In this document: one piece after another, positions 1-6,930 of the stretch
Layout of the letters: each line of letters opens with the position of its first letter
Numbering within the stretch: the first letter of the stretch is position 1
Assembly: GCA_036732755.1 (NCBI GenBank)
Contig: DAINBU010000080.1
Location: 1-22,223 of the forward strand
Direction: 5' to 3'
Source: DASRRB01 sp036732755
GTDB lineage: Bacteria; Planctomycetota; B15-G4; SIAN01
DNA length: 22,223 bases
The notes under the pieces: model-generated
The model's input: only the letters and a program-made list of their open reading frames with translations
Databases searched by the model: none
Told to the model about the DNA's origin: nothing
Made by a program: the position numbers and the translations under genes

Positions 1-2836
1 CGTAGAGGCAGCGCGCGAGCACGCCCCCGCGCCGATCGTCGGCCGTGTCGGCCAGCGCGATCGCCTCGTCGATCGCGGTGCGCGCCAGCTCCATCTCGCC
101 GTCGCCGAGCGCCACCTGCCCCTGCTGCAGCGCCACGCGCCGCCGGTCGACGGCCGGCCGGTGCAGCGCGTGCAGGATCTCGCTCGCGCGCTGCAGCTCG
201 CGGCGCGCGTCGTCGCTGCGGCCGAGGTAGTAGAGGACCTGCGCGACGAACGTGGCGGTGCTCGCCTCCTGCCAGCGGTCGCCGAAGGTCGCCGCGGTCG
301 CGTGCGCGCGCTCGTAGCAGCGCAGCGCGGCGTCGAGCCGGCCGCAGTCGTCCTCGAGCCGGGCGAGGTTGTTGTCGGCGGCGGAGCGTGCGAGCGGGTT
401 GCCGATCGCGGCGGCGATCTCGATCGCGCGCGTGAGGTCGGCGCGCGCCTCGTCGAAGCGGCCGAGCTGGTGGAGGATCGAGCCGCGCAGGTTGTGCCAG
501 CGCGCGTTGGCGAAGTCGGAGGCCGCCGGCAGCAGCTCGCGCGCGCGCGCGAGTGCCGCCTCCGCCTCGCCGTTCCGGCCGAGCGTGTGGAGGATGAAGG
601 CGCGCTGCAGCTGCGCCTGGACGTCCGCGCCGAGCCACTCGGCGCCGCCGTCGAGGCGGGCGAGCGCGTCGGCGAGGCGGCCGCGCCGCTCGAGCGCGCG
701 GGCGTGCTCGGCGAGGGCGCGCGCGCGCAGCGGACCCGGCGGGAGCTGCTCGGCGAGCGGCGCGAGCGTCCGCTCCGCCGCCTCGACCGAGTCGCGGCGC
801 AGCGCGACGCATCCGACGATCAGCGCGGCGACCGCGTCGGCGCTCCCGGCGAGGCGCGCGAGGCGGATCTCCTCGGCCGCCTCGGCGGCCTCGGCGAGGC
901 GCGACGTCTCGAGCAGCTTGAGCGCCGCCATGGCAAGGGCGAGCCCGGTCGCCGCGTCGGGGTGGGCGCGGAACGCGTGGCGCGCGCCGCGCGTCCCGGC
1001 GTCACGCACGTCGCCGACCTCCCGGATCGCGCGCGCGACGCGGCCGTGCAGCTCGCGCAGCTCCTCCTCGCCCAGCGTCTCGAGCGCGGCGGCGCGCACG
1101 GATCCGTCGGAGAGCTCGATCCCCTCGCCGCGCCGCTCGACGAGGCCCTGGTCGATCAGCAGCGCGAGCGCGCCGTCGATCCGGCCGAGCGCGGCGTCAT
1201 GGGCGACGCCGAGGAAGCCGAGCAGGTGCGGCTCGACCTCGGCGTCGAGCACCGCGAGGAGCGCGAGCACCCGGCGCGACTCCGCCGGCAGCAGCGCGAC
1301 GCGGCGGCGCACGACGTCGAGGAGGTCGGAGGTGGCGAGCGCGAGGTCGGCCTTCGCGAGATCGAGGCGGCAGCGGCCGGCGTCGACGTCGAGCGCGCCG
1401 CATTCGACGAGGTAGGTGAGCGTCTCGACGAGGCGCGCCGGGTCGGCGCCGCGCTCGAGGCCGAGGTACTTCGCGAGCTCGTCGGGGAGCGGCGCGCCGA
1501 GCCATTCCGGGAAGCGGTCCGCCACCTCCGCCGCGCCGAGCGGGCGCGGCTCGACGCGGCGCAGCGACCCGGGTGCGCCGAGGGTCGCGCGCACGACCGC
1601 GTCGGCCGCCGGATCGCCGGCGGCGGAGACGGCCACGTCGCCGGGAACGCGCAGCAGGAGGCGCAACAGCGCCTCCTCGCCCGGCGCTCTACGGTCGATC
1701 TCCTCGACGAAGAGCGCGGTGCGGCGCGCCAGCGCGCCCGAGCGCAGGTCGGCGAGGAGATCGTCGTCGTCGCGCCCCGGCATCAGCGGCCGCAGCTGCG
1801 CGAGCAGCGCCGCCTGCGGCTCGACCGCCTCCTCGGCGCGCGGGCCGAAGCGGACGGTGACGGGGTGCTGGCCGGCGGCGACCGCGGCGGCCTTGAGCTC
1901 GCGCACGATCTCCTCGCGGCCGGCGAGCGTCGGCGCCGCGACCAGCGTCGGCCCGCCGCCGCCCGACTCGCGCCAGCGCGCCCCGAAGTCGGGCATCGAA
2001 CGGATCCGGCCGCCGAGCGTGCGGCGCGTCTCGCGCGGGAGCGGCTGCGGGCTCGCACGCGAGAGGTCGACGAGGACGTCGCGGGCGCGCGCGTAGCGGT
2101 CCTTCCTCTCCTTCGCGAGGAGGCGCTGGACGATGCGCGGCAGCGCCGCCGGCAGGCCGAGCGCCTCGCGACGCCCCTCGTCGAACTCGGCGGCGCGCGC
2201 GCGGTGGCTGCGCGCCCACTCGACCGGCGTATCGGCGGGATAGGGGTGGCGCCCGTTCCAGAGCTCGAAGAGGACGATCCCGAGCGCGTAGAGGTCGCTT
2301 TCGTGGCTGGCCGGCTCGCCGGCGAAGAGCTCGGGGGCGAGCCACGGCAGCGAGCCGCCGAGCTCGCGCGTCGCGCCGACCACCGCGAGCCCGAAGTCGA
2401 TCAGCACGACGCGCGGCGCGGCGCCGCCCGCCTCGACGACGAGGTTCGCGGGCTTGAGGTCGCGGTGGACGACGCCGCGCTCGGCGAGCAGGTCGAGCGT
2501 GCGAAGGAGGTCGGCGATCGCGGCGATCTGGCGCTCGAGCGGCGCGCGCTCGAGCGCGCTCAGGAAGTCGACGCCGCGCACCGCCTCCGACGTGAAGAAG
2601 AGCGATCCGTCGGCCGGGTCGAGGCCGAGCTCGAGCGCGCGCGGGATGCCGGCGTGGTGGAACGCGCGCAGGCGGCGGAACTCGTCGCGCGCAAGGTCGC
2701 CGCGGCCGGCGGGGACGCGCTTGAGCGCGACGGGCGTCCCGCCCAGGACCCGGTCGCGCACCAGCAGGACCGCCGAGGTCACGCCCTCACCGAGGACGGA
2801 ACACGGCTCGTACCGTCCGGCAATCCACTGAACCAT
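1..2836 (-). CDS. Ser/Thr protein kinase with ATPase-like middle and TPR C-terminus (partial, C-terminus outside window)
   Basis: The reverse-strand frame is open from an ATG at 2836 to the left window edge (945 codons seen). Residues 1-260 form a Hanks-type kinase that should phosphorylate Ser/Thr in target proteins: glycine loop GEGVTSAV (16-23), VALK lysine (K39), HRDLKPAN (124-131), DFG (147-149), APE (167-169) and the conserved DLYALG Asp (D181). A second domain starts near 303 with LAGREE, as in STAND/AAA_16 regulators, and keeps a Walker-B-like stretch ALFVEEID (374-381) but shows no recognisable Walker A. From about 640 to the edge the protein is Ala/Leu/Arg-rich helical repeats of TPR type. 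I see no transmembrane segment in the visible part. The start is supported by AGGTGG eight bases upstream; an in-frame GTG 12 bases further up is an alternative. The next gene upstream on the same strand lies beyond a MITE-like element. Kinase family is confident; substrate and signal are unknown. Confidence 0.9.
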   Translation of the reverse strand, partial: MVQWIAGRYEPCSVLGEGVTSAVLLVRDRVLGGTPVALKRVPAGRGDLARDEFRRLRAFHHAGIPRALELGLDPADGSLFFTSEAVRGVDFLSALERAPLERQIAAIADLLRTLDLLAERGVVHRDLKPANLVVEAGGAAPRVVLIDFGLAVVGATRELGGSLPWLAPELFAGEPASHESDLYALGIVLFELWNGRHPYPADTPVEWARSHRARAAEFDEGRREALGLPAALPRIVQRLLAKERKDRYARARDVLVDLSRASPQPLPRETRRTLGGRIRSMPDFGARWRESGGGGPTLVAAPTLAGREEIVRELKAAAVAAGQHPVTVRFGPRAEEAVEPQAALLAQLRPLMPGRDDDDLLADLRSGALARRTALFVEEIDRRAPGEEALLRLLLRVPGDVAVSAAGDPAADAVVRATLGAPGSLRRVEPRPLGAAEVADRFPEWLGAPLPDELAKYLGLERGADPARLVETLTYLVECGALDVDAGRCRLDLAKADLALATSDLLDVVRRRVALLPAESRRVLALLAVLDAEVEPHLLGFLGVAHDAALGRIDGALALLIDQGLVERRGEGIELSDGSVRAAALETLGEEELRELHGRVARAIREVGDVRDAGTRGARHAFRAHPDAATGLALAMAALKLLETSRLAEAAEAAEEIRLARLAGSADAVAALIVGCVALRRDSVEAAERTLAPLAEQLPPGPLRARALAEHARALERRGRLADALARLDGGAEWLGADVQAQLQRAFILHTLGRNGEAEAALARARELLPAASDFANARWHNLRGSILHQLGRFDEARADLTRAIEIAAAIGNPLARSAADNNLARLEDDCGRLDAALRCYERAHATAATFGDRWQEASTATFVAQVLYYLGRSDDARRELQRASEILHALHRPAVDRRRVALQQGQVALGDGEMELARTAIDEAIALADTADDRRGGVLARCLY

Positions 2837-2883
2837 CCCGCGGGCCACCTGACAGGGTCGGGAACGTCGCGCTCGGGCGGAAG

Positions 2884-2889
2884 ATTCTA
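2884..2889 (-). promoter_or_regulatory. possible -10 element for the kinase gene
   Basis: The reverse strand reads TAGAAT here, five of six matches to TATAAT, 48 bases upstream of the kinase ATG. No good -35 hexamer lies 16-18 bases upstream; that position falls in the GC-rich terminal repeat of the neighbouring element. This is a weak prediction. Confidence 0.25.
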
Positions 2890-3067
2890 GCCCGGGTTAT
2901 TCACGAGCCCCGTAGCGAGGCGCCGGGATGTTCGACCAGGACGAGGAGGGAATGCGCGGCTCCGACGATGCGGGTCTGAAGACCCGCTGAGGAAGGAACG
3001 CGCGTTTCCGACGATGTGTTGGGCGAACAGACCCAGCCGCAGTAGGGGCTCGTGAATGATCCGGGCT
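2889..3067. mobile_element. MITE-like non-coding element with 23-bp terminal inverted repeats
   Basis: The left end (2889-2911) and the right end (3045-3067, reverse complement) match at 21 of 23 positions; both contain ATTCACGAGCCCC. Inside are a perfect 7-bp hairpin with TGAA loop (2970-2987) and a direct repeat TCCGACGATG (2961-2970 and 3007-3016). There is no credible gene in it. If the ends are drawn at 2891 and 3065, the flanks CTAG and CTTG could be a decayed 4-bp target duplication. The TIR-plus-short-core structure is that of a non-autonomous transposable element. From memory the ends recall those of IS1380-family insertion sequences, but that assignment is unverified. A structured intergenic repeat or terminator is the alternative. 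Confidence 0.5.
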
Positions 3068-3074
3068 TGCCCGG
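3061..3074 (-). terminator. short perfect hairpin downstream of the sigma-factor operon
   Basis: CCGGGC-TT-GCCCGG is a perfect 6-bp palindrome 15 bases past the stop of the RseB-like gene and overlaps the right end of the MITE-like element. It lacks a U-run, so intrinsic termination is doubtful. Confidence 0.25.
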
Positions 3075-3088
3075 TTCGGCGGGCCGGC

Positions 3089-4159
3089 TCACTGCAGCGG
3101 GACGAGCGACTTCATGAGCGAGTGGAAGCGGTCCGAGGCGACGCGCGACTCGACGACGACCTGCGTCCCGTCGTGGACGAGCGTCGCGATCGAGAGCGTG
3201 CCGAACGTCTGCAGCATCACGAGGTCGTTCGCGCCCGCCTTCTTGTAGGTGTCGGGGATCGCGTCGACCGGCAGGTGCTCGACGATGTCGATGCGCTCGA
3301 CGCCGTCGCTGTAGACGAAGCGGAACATCTCGATCCGCTCGAGCTGGCGGCGCGAGTTGGCGGTCGACGTGAAGGTGATCTGCTCGACCTTCGCGAGCTG
3401 GAAGCCGTAGGGCAGCGTGCCCTGCTTGGGGAGCAGCAGCGTGACGCCGGCCAGCTGCGCGCGGTCGCGCGCCTGGAAGAGGGAGTCGAGCACGACGCGC
3501 GAAACGATCGGCTGCTGCGGCGGCTCGACCGGCCCGCCGCTCTCGCCCCACTTGATCGCGCTCACGATCCGCATGTCGCTCACCAGCACGGGGCCGGTGG
3601 GCGAGTAGGCGTACTCCTGGCACTCGAGCGGGAAGCCCTCGTGGTCGACGGTCGTGCTGACGGTGAGGACGTAGAACGGCCGGTCCTGCACGCGCGGCTC
3701 GATCTTGAACGTGAGCGACGGCTCGCCGCCCGGACGGATCGGCTCGCGGCCCGCCTCGAGCAGCGTGATGAAGTAGTTCGCCGCCATGCGGTCGAGCGAG
3801 TCGATGAAGGGGTCGCGCTGGAACAGGGCGCGCGCGCCGCCACCCGCGGCGAGCGTGTCGGCGAAGTCGAGGAAGGCCTGCTTCTCGACCGGGTCGGTGA
3901 TCTGCGCGAGCTTCTTGCCGTTCATCGAGACGAGCTCGACGACGATGTTCTTGCCGTCGCCGGCCGAGCGCACCCGCTCGACGTACTCGACGTGCACGCC
4001 GTCGAGGTCGCTCTTGAACTCGCGCAGGCAGGTGAACTGGCGCGTCGACAGGTCGAAGACGACGCACTGCGCGTGGCGGCGCAGGTCCTTCTCGTCGCAG
4101 CCGGTGGCGGCGAGCAGGCCGGCGAGGGCGAGCACGAGCGCGGCACGCATGCGACGCAT
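3089..4159 (-). CDS. lipoprotein resembling RseB/MucB sigma-factor regulator
   Basis: This is a 356-residue exported lipoprotein. A basic N-terminus and hydrophobic stretch (MRRMRAALVLALAGLLAATG) lead to Cys21, the likely lipidation site. It is the third gene after an ECF sigma factor and its anti-sigma factor. Its C-terminal part (about 245-356) has the layout I associate with the RseB/MucB C-terminal domain: TLPYGFQL (248-255), a strand ending FVYSDG (281-286), then DIVEHLP and a closing V-x-S-x-VASDRFHSLMKSL segment. Residues 25-235 would then be the LolA-like N-terminal domain. In E. coli RseB binds the anti-sigma factor RseA and senses mislocalised lipoproteins or LPS; a comparable role here is inference. 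The ATG at 4159 overlaps the anti-sigma TGA as TGATG, with GAGGGGGG upstream, so translational coupling is likely. A GTG at 4162 is a less likely start. The gene is confident; the RseB link is moderate. Confidence 0.8.
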   Translation of the reverse strand: MRRMRAALVLALAGLLAATGCDEKDLRRHAQCVVFDLSTRQFTCLREFKSDLDGVHVEYVERVRSAGDGKNIVVELVSMNGKKLAQITDPVEKQAFLDFADTLAAGGGARALFQRDPFIDSLDRMAANYFITLLEAGREPIRPGGEPSLTFKIEPRVQDRPFYVLTVSTTVDHEGFPLECQEYAYSPTGPVLVSDMRIVSAIKWGESGGPVEPPQQPIVSRVVLDSLFQARDRAQLAGVTLLLPKQGTLPYGFQLAKVEQITFTSTANSRRQLERIEMFRFVYSDGVERIDIVEHLPVDAIPDTYKKAGANDLVMLQTFGTLSIATLVHDGTQVVVESRVASDRFHSLMKSLVPLQ

Positions 4160-4860
4160 CACGGCCCCCCTCGGGTCTTGGGGGGACGCGCGACGGGAAT
4201 CGGCTCGAGGCGCGGCGCGCCGCCGCGCCCGAGCGAGCGCACGCCGGCCGCCGCCGCGGCGCCCGGCTCGGCCGCGACGATCTCGACGCCGAGCGGCTCG
4301 CCGCGGGTGAGCAGCGCCGCCTCGGCCTCGAAACCTCCGCGGGCAGTCGCATCTTCAGCTCCGCCCGGCGCGCCCGTGCGGGCGAGCAGCGCCGCGGCGA
4401 CGACGCCGGCGGCGGCCGCGAGCGCGGCGGCGTGGCGGACGAGCGGAAGGACGCGCGCACGCCGCAGGAGGCGCGGTGCCGAGGTGAGCGCGGCGAGGGT
4501 CGCCGCCGCGGCCGCGGCGGGCATCGGCGAGCGCGGAAGCGGGGCGACGAGCGGCCGCCAGCGCGCCTCGGCGCGCGCAAGCTCCGCATCGAGCCGGTCG
4601 TCGACCGCCGCCATCACGAGTCCGAAGTCGAGCGCGGCGCGCGGCGCCGCGACGCGGGCGCGCGTCAAGTCGCGCAGCTCGCGAGCGATCGACGCGCGCG
4701 CGCGCAAGAGGGAGGCGCAGATCGCGCAGCCGGCGACGTGAGCGGCGAGATCCCCCTCCGGTCCCGAGTTCCCGGGTCCGGGGAGGAGCTCATCCAGGGA
4801 AGGGCAGCCGTTGCGGCCGCCGCTTCGATCGTCGCTCTCGTTTCCCACGATTTCCTTCAC
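4159..4860 (-). CDS. zinc-finger anti-sigma factor, single-pass membrane protein
   Basis: The 233-residue product carries the anti-sigma zinc motif H41-x3-C45-x2-C48, which in ZAS-family proteins holds the cytoplasmic domain that sequesters an ECF sigma factor. A hydrophobic Ala/Val/Leu segment at about 143-161 is a likely transmembrane helix, leaving some 70 periplasmic residues that could be cleaved or bound by the RseB-like lipoprotein encoded next. The gene follows the sigma gene after 105 bp and overlaps the lipoprotein gene by one base. The start is uncertain: the first GTG (4860) has only a distant GGAAGG, while a second in-frame GTG at 4848 has AAGGA four bases upstream and would shorten the protein by four residues. 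The region between 80 and 140 is Ala/Arg-rich and not recognisable. Cognate pairing with the upstream sigma factor is inferred from gene order. Confidence 0.85.
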   Translation of the reverse strand: MKEIVGNESDDRSGGRNGCPSLDELLPGPGNSGPEGDLAAHVAGCAICASLLRARASIARELRDLTRARVAAPRAALDFGLVMAAVDDRLDAELARAEARWRPLVAPLPRSPMPAAAAAATLAALTSAPRLLRRARVLPLVRHAAALAAAAGVVAAALLARTGAPGGAEDATARGGFEAEAALLTRGEPLGVEIVAAEPGAAAAAGVRSLGRGGAPRLEPIPVARPPKTRGGP

Positions 4861-4965
4861 GCCGTCGTCGGCCGAATGCCTTCCGCCAGCCCTCCGAGCT
4901 CTCCCGCCACTTCCCCCTCGACTCCCGAGCGCTCCGGAATCGATCCTCGAATCAGGGAATGCCGC

Positions 4966-5559
4966 TCAACCCATCTCCCTATCCGCGATCGGCTTGAGGA
5001 CGTCCTGGAGGAAGTGGTGAGCCCGCGACAGCCGCGACTTCACCGTTCCCACCGAGCAGCCCAGGACGTCGGCGATCTCCCCGTACTGCAGGTCCTCCAT
5101 GTACCGGAGGACGATCGCGACGCGCAGGGGCTCGCTGAGCCGCCGCAGCGCGTTCTCGACGGCTCGCGTCCGACTCTCGCCTTCCGACACCTGCTCGGAA
5201 GGGGTCGGCGCCGGGTCCGCGATCCGGGCAAGGAGCGAGTCTGCGCTCTCGTTCGTCGACGCCGGCAGCGGACCGCCCGGAGCTCTCCTCCGCTGGTCCA
5301 TGCACAAGTTGTAGACGACCCGATAGAGCCACGTGTAGAAGCGCGAGGAGAACCGGAACTCGTGGATCTTCTTGAAGACCGTGATGAAAGCCTCCTGGCT
5401 CACATCCGCGGCGTCGGCCTGGTTCCCGAGCAGGCGAACCGCCAAGTTGAAGACCCGATCCTGATAGTTCTCGAAGAGCTTTCGAAACGCGTCGTCTCGA
5501 GCCGCCCCTGATTCGGTCTGGCACCTCCTGACGAATTCGAAGTCCGGATCCGTCTGCAT
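4966..5559 (-). CDS. ECF-type RNA polymerase sigma factor (sigma-70 family)
   Basis: This 197-residue protein has the two-domain ECF layout. Region 2 spans about 23-91, with DAFRKLFENYQDRVFNLA, the DVSQEAFITVFKKI core-binding/-10 segment and FYTWLYRVVYNLCMDQRRR. Region 4 spans about 133-190, with ALRRLSEPLRVAIVLRYMEDL, then the helix-turn-helix EIADVLGCSVGTVKSRLSRA that reads the -35 element. Between them lies a Pro/Ser/Glu-rich linker without region 3. It would direct RNA polymerase to envelope-stress-type promoters and be held inactive by the anti-sigma factor encoded next. The ATG at 5559 is preceded by GAGAG. A GGAACTT motif 44-50 bp upstream suggests autoregulation. It belongs to the RpoE-like group in general shape; I do not assign an exact ECF subgroup. 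Confidence 0.95.
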   Translation of the reverse strand: MQTDPDFEFVRRCQTESGAARDDAFRKLFENYQDRVFNLAVRLLGNQADAADVSQEAFITVFKKIHEFRFSSRFYTWLYRVVYNLCMDQRRRAPGGPLPASTNESADSLLARIADPAPTPSEQVSEGESRTRAVENALRRLSEPLRVAIVLRYMEDLQYGEIADVLGCSVGTVKSRLSRAHHFLQDVLKPIADREMG

Positions 5560-5579
5560 GCTCTCAGTCAGGCCGCGCG

Positions 5580-5609
5580 TTGGACGGGGAGGTCGTCCAA
5601 GGAAGTTCC
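5580..5609 (-). promoter_or_regulatory. candidate autoregulated ECF promoter of the sigma operon, with an embedded inverted repeat
   Basis: On the reverse strand GGAACTT (5609-5603) matches the -35 consensus of RpoE-like sigma factors, and GTCCAA (5585-5580) resembles their -10. The spacing is about two bases longer than usual. Between and over the -10 lies a perfect inverted repeat, TTGGACG-N7-CGTCCAA (5580-5600), which could be an operator or a leader hairpin. Transcription would start about 12-15 bases before the sigma ATG. Confidence 0.4.
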
Positions 5610-5772
5610 CATGAAACTCCCCGGGAGACCGACGACGGAAGGCTTCGCCATGCGCCTTCGCGGATTCCGCAAGACATTGCGAAACAAGGAGATGGAGAGG
5701 AACTCCATTCCAGGTGCAGTCCCCCCTCCGGCTCGCGACCGCGACGCCGGCCCCCCCTCGACGGACGTCCCG

Positions 5773-6759
5773 CTACTCGCCCGCCTTGGACTGCAGGAAG
5801 CCGTAGTCGATCATCATCATCTTCTGTCCCTGCAGCGCCGTGCAGTCGACGCCGACGCAGAAGAGCAGCCCGTCGGGCTGGCATGACGCCGAAGTGACCG
5901 AGTATTCGACCGAGCCGACCCCGACCGGCGTCCCCCCGTCGAAGCCGAGCGAACAGTATTCGGGGTCGTCACCCCCGCCGCCGCCGCCCGACGGATCGAG
6001 CGGCTGGATGGCGTAGCTCGGCTGCCCCGCCACGGTGGCGGGACCGTTCGAGAGGACGAGGCTCGTCGAGCCCTGCACCATGAGCGTGATCTCGTCGGCG
6101 CAGTCGACGTCGGCGATGCGCGACGCGAAGCCGATGCTCACCGGGACGTTCTGCAGCAGCAGCTCCCGGTCGAAGTCGAACGAGAAGCCGACCAGGTCGA
6201 GCCCGAGGTTCTGCGCCAGCGTGTAGGAGTGGGCGGCCGCGGAGAGGAACGGTGTGATCTCGAAGATCCCCACGCCGTTGCCCGGGTCGCCCTCGGGAGC
6301 GTACGTGAAGTCCTGGCTGCCGATGACGCAGTGGAACGTGCTCACCATGTCGAGATTCGCCGGATAGACCGCGCAGAACACGCGAATCCGGCCCGCCGTC
6401 TCGAAGGCGCAGGTGCGCGTCGACGGCTTCGGCTTGGGCGTCGAAGTCGGGTCGTCGACCTTCGAGCCGCACACGAATTCGAGTGCGTCGCTCGAACCGT
6501 CGCCGTCGGTGTCGGAGAGCATCGGCGAGCCGCCGACCAGCAGCTCGACCTCGTCAGGGAGCCCGTCGAGGTCGCTGTCGAACCCCCAGTCGACGTCGGC
6601 GCGCGCCGTCGGCGGGCCGAACGACGAAGACCCGACGCGCTCCCCGGAGGCGGCGTCGCGTTCCGTGCTCGCGACTCCGATGAAGAGGAGGGCAAACGGC
6701 GCGACTCGACGGACGCGCCGCCAAAGGAGGATCAAGTTGCCGCGCCGTTCATCGGACAT
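5773..6759 (-). CDS. exported protein with thrombospondin type 3 calcium-binding repeats
   Basis: This is a 328-residue protein of unknown function. The N-terminus (RRVRRVAPFALLFIGVAS, about 15-31) looks like a long signal peptide. Two Asp-rich loops follow, DSDLDGLPDEVE (61-72) and DTDGDGSSDALE (83-94), typical of TSP3 calcium-binding repeats in secreted bacterial proteins. A Thr/Pro/Lys hinge (about 105-114) leads to a roughly 200-residue beta-rich domain that I do not recognise. That domain has scattered Cys residues that may form disulfides and a six-Gly linker just before DDPEYC (about 260). The ATG at 6759 has TGAGGT ten bases upstream. It stands alone between dapA and the sigma operon on the same strand, with 213 bp and 171 bp gaps. 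A surface or outer-membrane-associated location is likely. No enzyme motif is visible. Confidence 0.8.
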   Translation of the reverse strand: MSDERRGNLILLWRRVRRVAPFALLFIGVASTERDAASGERVGSSSFGPPTARADVDWGFDSDLDGLPDEVELLVGGSPMLSDTDGDGSSDALEFVCGSKVDDPTSTPKPKPSTRTCAFETAGRIRVFCAVYPANLDMVSTFHCVIGSQDFTYAPEGDPGNGVGIFEITPFLSAAAHSYTLAQNLGLDLVGFSFDFDRELLLQNVPVSIGFASRIADVDCADEITLMVQGSTSLVLSNGPATVAGQPSYAIQPLDPSGGGGGGDDPEYCSLGFDGGTPVGVGSVEYSVTSASCQPDGLLFCVGVDCTALQGQKMMMIDYGFLQSKAGE

Positions 6760-6786
6760 GGCGCAACCTCATCGCGGCGGGGGGTC

Positions 6787-6803
6787 GCACGGTCGAGCCG
6801 TGC
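6787..6803. promoter_or_regulatory. perfect inverted repeat in the leader of the TSP3 protein gene
   Basis: GCACGG-TCGAG-CCGTGC is a perfect 6-bp inverted repeat with a 5-base spacer, 28-44 bases upstream of the ATG at 6759 and downstream of a promoter-like sequence. It may be a regulator binding site or an RNA hairpin. Confidence 0.3.
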
Positions 6804-6825
6804 CTCTCGCGGGGGACAACGGGGA

Positions 6826-6853
6826 ATCGTAGGCCGCCAATCGATAGCCGCAA
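6826..6853 (-). promoter_or_regulatory. candidate sigma-70-like promoter for the TSP3 protein gene
   Basis: The reverse strand reads TTGCGG (6853-6848), 16 bases, then TACGAT (6831-6826), three or four matches per hexamer at acceptable spacing. It would give a leader of about 60 bases. The prediction is modest. Confidence 0.3.
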
Positions 6854-6930
6854 GGCTTCCCCGTGCATGAACGGTTTTTTTGCGGTCTCCGGCGAGAGCG
6901 CCCCCCGATGGCGGAGACGCGCCGATCGGA

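Noticed and set aside
161..2890. 909-codon open frame on the plus strand
   Set aside because: It is the antisense of the kinase gene. Its translation is Arg/Ala/Glu/Val low-complexity with no domain, whereas the opposite strand has full kinase motifs.
2901..3088. Minus-strand frame across the MITE-like element that could extend a short protein
   Set aside because: There is no start with a ribosome site, and the frame is made of the terminal repeats and hairpin; frames of this kind are commonly spurious.
5662..5675. GCGGATTCCGC palindrome in the gap upstream of the sigma operon
   Set aside because: It is an 11-base palindrome of a kind frequent by chance in GC-rich DNA, with no second copy or promoter nearby.
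5611..5886. 91-codon plus-strand frame starting in the gap before the sigma gene
   Set aside because: Half of it is antisense to the TSP3 protein gene; the translation is featureless and there is no ribosome site.
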